Translations under genes and position numbers: made by a program
DNA from: Centrapalus pauciflorus
Lineage: Eukaryota; Streptophyta; Magnoliopsida; Asterales; Asteraceae
NCBI GenBank assembly: GCA_020465985.1
Contig: JAANYP010001787.1
Span: 456,501-520,500, forward strand
DNA: 64,000 bases
Reading direction: 5' to 3'
Part shown: positions 61,101 to 64,000 of the stretch, in pieces
How positions within the stretch are numbered: position 1 is the stretch's first letter
Layout: each line of letters starts with the position of its first letter
Notes under the pieces: model-generated
What the model was told of the DNA's origin: nothing
The model's input: the letters and a program-made list of their open reading frames with translations, nothing else
The model's database searches: none

Positions 61101-62197
61101 TTGATAAAAATAAATGTCAAATTTTTTTGAACTCGGACTTGACTTATACATTTCGAGTGCTTATGTGTACTCAAAATGAAGTAAATAAAGAGGTGGAATT
61201 CCGGCTCATTCAAGCAAATGGGCTGACGACCAAAAGACAACTCCTGCATAGAAATTTTTTTCAGAAAACAATTTGTTCAATACATCATTTTCTAGGATTT
61301 CATTTGAATGAAAATACATTTTAGTTCAGTTTTTTACTATGTATCATTTTGACCCGTCCTGCCCATTTGGCCCATTGGATCGAAATTGCCACCCCTTCAA
61401 CTGAAGTTCACTCCAGCCTGAATTTTTGATGAATGCTCAGCTTGGTTATAACCCACTTGTTAACTTTAGAAGATATCATAAGAAGTTTTCTTTTTGCAAA
61501 ATATCCGTGCTCATATTGATCTCTAGCTTTCTACAGGGCAGGAGGGACACAGAGACTTCCTAGATTGGTTGGGAAGTCGATTGCAAAGGAACTTATATTC
61601 ACTGGCCGGAAAATCAGTGCCAGAGATGCGTTGTCAATCGGTATATGACCAAACCGCTTTGTCCTTTGTATATCTTGGTTTTTCTATAACCGCTAGAATC
61701 TTCATATAGGTCTCATCAACTATTGTGTTCCTGCTGGTGATGCTTATTCAAAGGCACTTGAAATTGCTCGTGATATAAATCAAAAGGTGTGTAGTAGAAT
61801 ATCGAGTAGCTCTCTCATTTATCGAAGACAACATTCCTGCTTTATGCATACATGATTATACTCAGATTCTATGCTTCTTTCTTCTTGTTGATCACATAGC
61901 CTGAATGGGCCAAATAGCAGGATGACAGAGGGTGGCTACCCATTTGACCAGTACTCATTTTCACTTCTTGGTGCATTTGAAACCAAAGTATGTCTTCAAT
62001 GAATTTATTTAATGTCTCAGGGTCCTGTGGCTATCAGGATGGCAAAGCGAGCCATTAACCAGGGTCTGGAAACAGACCTAGCATCTGCATTGGCTGTGGA
62101 GGAAGACTGCTATGAACAGGTATTGCATACAAATGATCGATTAGAAGGTCTGGCAGCATTCGCTGAGAAGCGAAAACCTTTGTACAAAGGCGAATGA
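58153..62197 (+). CDS. mitochondrial enoyl-CoA hydratase (At4g16800-like)
   Basis: Eight coding exons: 58153-58303, 58612-58781, 59844-59918, 60215-60305, 60421-60472, 61537-61640, 61710-61786, 62021-62197; 897 bases, 298 aa, phases continuous, GT-AG throughout. Members hydrate enoyl-CoA esters; this group is placed in mitochondrial branched-chain acyl-CoA breakdown. The first ~45 residues are rich in Arg, Ser and Leu and poor in acid, as in a mitochondrial presequence. The crotonase fold starts at [24 protein letters not shown] (100-107) and GAALGGGLE (144-152) build the oxyanion hole; E152 and E172 ([17 protein letters not shown]) are at the two catalytic Glu positions of rat crotonase. The C-terminus [19 protein letters not shown] matches the family. 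The ATG at 58153 is the first in frame. Length agrees with the remembered Arabidopsis protein (about 301 aa). Confidence 0.94.
60550..60690 (-). mobile_element. SINE-like element in intron 5 of the hydratase gene
   Basis: On the minus strand TGGCATGATGGTATCAAGG (A-box-like) is followed about 40 bases later by GGGTTCAAGTCTCG (B-box-like), and the unit runs into CTTTCAAAAAAG at its tail. This arrangement is that of tRNA-derived SINEs. The remainder of intron 5 to 61536 shows no other feature. Confidence 0.5.
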
Positions 62198-62384
62198 AAT
62201 GAGCAGGGTTTGACACATTAAACAAGGTCATTAATCATATGCCATTAATGGTTACCAATAGTTTAGAACTATTGAAAGAATTGAATTACTTGAGAAAGGT
62301 CTAACGAGATTTGTCATATCTCATATGATCCTGCAAATTATTTGTGAGCTTCTCGGTTGGATGTTGCCCCCACTTTTGTCTCGG

Positions 62385-62505
62385 TTGGGTTAGAAACATA
62401 AAAACTGGTCAAAAAACCGATTCGGTTAAAATCCGGTCCGGATAAAAAAAAAACCGGTTTTGCCCAATATGGGATCGAATATTCGGATATTTTGTACACC
62501 TCTGC
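62385..62505. mobile_element. end fragment of a hAT element related to 8711-11888
   Basis: CCGATTCGGTTAAAATCCGG, ATAAAAAAAAAACCGGTTTT and the closing TTTGTACACCTCTG resemble the right end of the hAT element at 11650-11888 (ending CGTGCACCTCTA). No matching left end is seen nearby. It lies about 190 bp after the hydratase stop. Confidence 0.5.
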
Positions 62506-63129
62506 TTTGACCCACCACCTTTAAAAAAGAGGCATGAAATAAGGGATAAATGTTTGCAAACTCCAGTAATTGAAGCTTGTAAGCTGATCGTCTAGTTCAA
62601 ACAATGATAAGAAATGGGCCATAAGAACGCGGCAATTTTCTAATTGATATGACGAACAACTGATTGTTGACGATGAGGTCAAAATTTAAAGAATACCCAA
62701 TCACCCACTGAAAATTTGATATCACAATGATGTTTTTCACTGGTAGCTTTCATGTATGTTTTTCACTCATACTACTGATAGGTATTTTTTTAACATTATT
62801 TTCATTTTCAATATAAAATACTAAATATCAGAGATCAAATTGGAAATCAAAAAAGTAAAAAAGAAAAACCATTCTAAACCAAAACAAAACTAACATCATA
62901 TGTGAACCGACAAATTGATGGTTAAAAAGTAATTCATTGACCAGGCCCATTGTGAACGGTCTGTAAGCCCAACCATTTTGTCATGTTTAAGAACATGTTT
63001 GATAATACTAGTAGTTGTATCATGTATGGCTTTTAATTTGAGTCGTTGGGTTGTAGTTTTTTATTACATAAAAATGTTTAGTTTAAAAGTATAAAATGAA
63101 AAATATTAGTTAAATGATATAATTTATAG
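62506..63129. other. intergenic stretch right of the hydratase gene
   Basis: No coding or RNA features were seen. Confidence 0.4.
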
Positions 63130-63139
63130 TTTTTTAAAG

Positions 63140-63465
63140 GATTAAGTATCATTTTGACCATCCAACTTTCAGATTTGTCTTATTTAGCCACTAAACTATT
63201 TTTTGTCCTGATTTAACCACTAAACTTTGGTTTAATGTTTTATTTTGGGAAAAATGAATAAAACTAATGACTAAACCGATACAAAATATGATAGTTTACT
63301 GGCCAAGTTGGGACAATTTTCAGTGGTTAAATCGATAAAAAGATAGTTTAATGGCTAAATATATATACAAAAAATAGTTTAGTAGCTAAATCAAGACAAA
63401 AAATAGTTTTATGGCTAAATTGAAAAAAATCTAAAAGTTGGATAGTCAAAATGACACTTAACCAC
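63140..63465. mobile_element. Mutator-like fold-back MITE (326 bp)
   Basis: The arms begin GATTAAGTATCATTTTGACC and, inward from the right near 63462, GGTTAAGTGTCATTTTGAC. Both carry ATAGTTTA/TGGCTAAAT repeats. Direct repeats TTTTTTAAAG stand at 63130-63139 and 63466-63475. No coding. Confidence 0.7.
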
Positions 63466-63681
63466 TTTTTTAAAGGATAAAAAAATAATTTTATTTTACT
63501 AAAAAAGTTGAAGAAATGACGCCTCTATCAAATCGTCACACTCATAATTCATAAAGATAAAAACAATAATTTCATGGGAGAAATAACACAAGCCACGTTT
63601 ATAATATTGTTTAATTATTTAAAAAATATAAAAATATTGTGAATTAAACAAAAATGTCGAAATCAAGTACCAAAAACTACT

Positions 63682-63687
63682 CACGTG
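63682..63687. promoter_or_regulatory. G-box CACGTG
   Basis: CACGTG (a plant bZIP/bHLH site) lies about 230 bp before the TATA candidate at 63912. It may belong to the promoter of a gene right of the window. Confidence 0.3.
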
Positions 63688-63911
63688 AAGTGGGTCAAGT
63701 GGCAATACATTGTCGCCGGAGTTCCGACTTGATCAATCACGATTTTGACAATTTGTGACCACATTCTCTAAATGGCTCATTATACTTCGTTCCTGAGTTT
63801 CAATAGTTTCATGCAACTTCTATCACATTATATAACCAACCATGTTTTCCGTGATTATCGACCTCTTGCCACTACCCCACCGCCGTGCTCCACCACCTAC
63901 GTACCAACCAC

Positions 63912-63919
63912 TATATAAA
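63912..63919 (+). promoter_or_regulatory. candidate TATA box near the right edge
   Basis: TATATAAA follows CACCACCTACGTACCAACCA, which contains ACGT, and has the look of a plant core promoter directed to the right. No ORF follows within the remaining 80 bases, so this is only a suggestion. Between 63476 and here nothing else was seen. Confidence 0.3.
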
Positions 63920-64000
63920 TGTGTGATGAATGGTAAGAATAAAGTTTATTAGCGAGAAAATAATGATACGATACAATGAATAAAATCATAATAGTTATCC

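Noticed and set aside
62130..62140. Possible intron donor CAG|GTATTG in the last hydratase exon
   Set aside because: Reading through keeps the conserved end [17 protein letters not shown], so no intron is used there.

Overview
The window is plant nuclear DNA: AT-rich, with multi-exon genes whose introns follow GT-AG, long intergenic stretches filled with LTR retrotransposons, hAT, Mutator-like and PIF/Harbinger elements, SINEs and long (TA)n tracts. All recognisable proteins are land-plant families. The gypsy LTR carries several copies of a palindrome, ACTCGCCGAGT, that I associate with lettuce-type repeats, so an Asteraceae (Lactuca-like) source is my inference; a eudicot is the safer statement.

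Genes. Three tandem minus-strand copies of a RGG-box, HABP4/SERBP1-like mRNA-binding protein lie at 43-208 (first exon only; the rest is left of the window), 1493-5635 (7 exons, 359 aa) and 15445-19133 (7 exons, 360 aa). A single-exon plastid-type phospholipase A1 (DAD1-like class I) is at 27253-28884 minus. A compact IDM1-like protein (PHD finger plus GNAT acetyltransferase, 6 exons) is at about 40431-43514 minus. An 8-exon mitochondrial enoyl-CoA hydratase (298 aa) is at 58153-62197 plus. From memory, the hydratase, a class I phospholipase A1 and RGGA are close neighbours on Arabidopsis chromosome 4 (At4g16800, At4g16820, At4g16830), so the window looks like an ancestral gene block expanded by transposons.

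Mobile elements. (i) A 9.3-kb gypsy chromovirus at 47240-56568 has one uninterrupted 1517-codon gag-pol, a CTCTA target duplication and 2.26-kb LTRs with only two visible differences. (ii) A complete hAT transposon at 8711-11888 has a 695-aa transposase, terminal inverted repeats, subterminal AACCGG arrays and an 8-bp target duplication (7/8). (iii) A Copia element at 31023-36154 has unusually short LTRs (111/112 bp) and is disabled by two frameshifts, two stops and a changed protease motif. (iv) A 1.86-kb fold-back element at 5896-7754 and several smaller Mutator-like MITEs have 9-10 bp target duplications. (v) Several PIF/Harbinger-type MITEs have TTA/TAA duplications, some in gene introns. 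(vi) At 20.3-23.5 kb and 46.8-47.2 kb, short inverted-repeat elements sit between (TA)n microsatellites. (vii) Two SINE-like units have pol III B boxes.

No rRNA gene, intact tRNA gene, CRISPR array or bacterial-type operon was seen. The genes do not form one pathway; they are housekeeping, lipid and chromatin genes separated by repeats. Exon boundaries were placed by eye from reading frame, GT-AG sites and remembered family sequence, not by cDNA.
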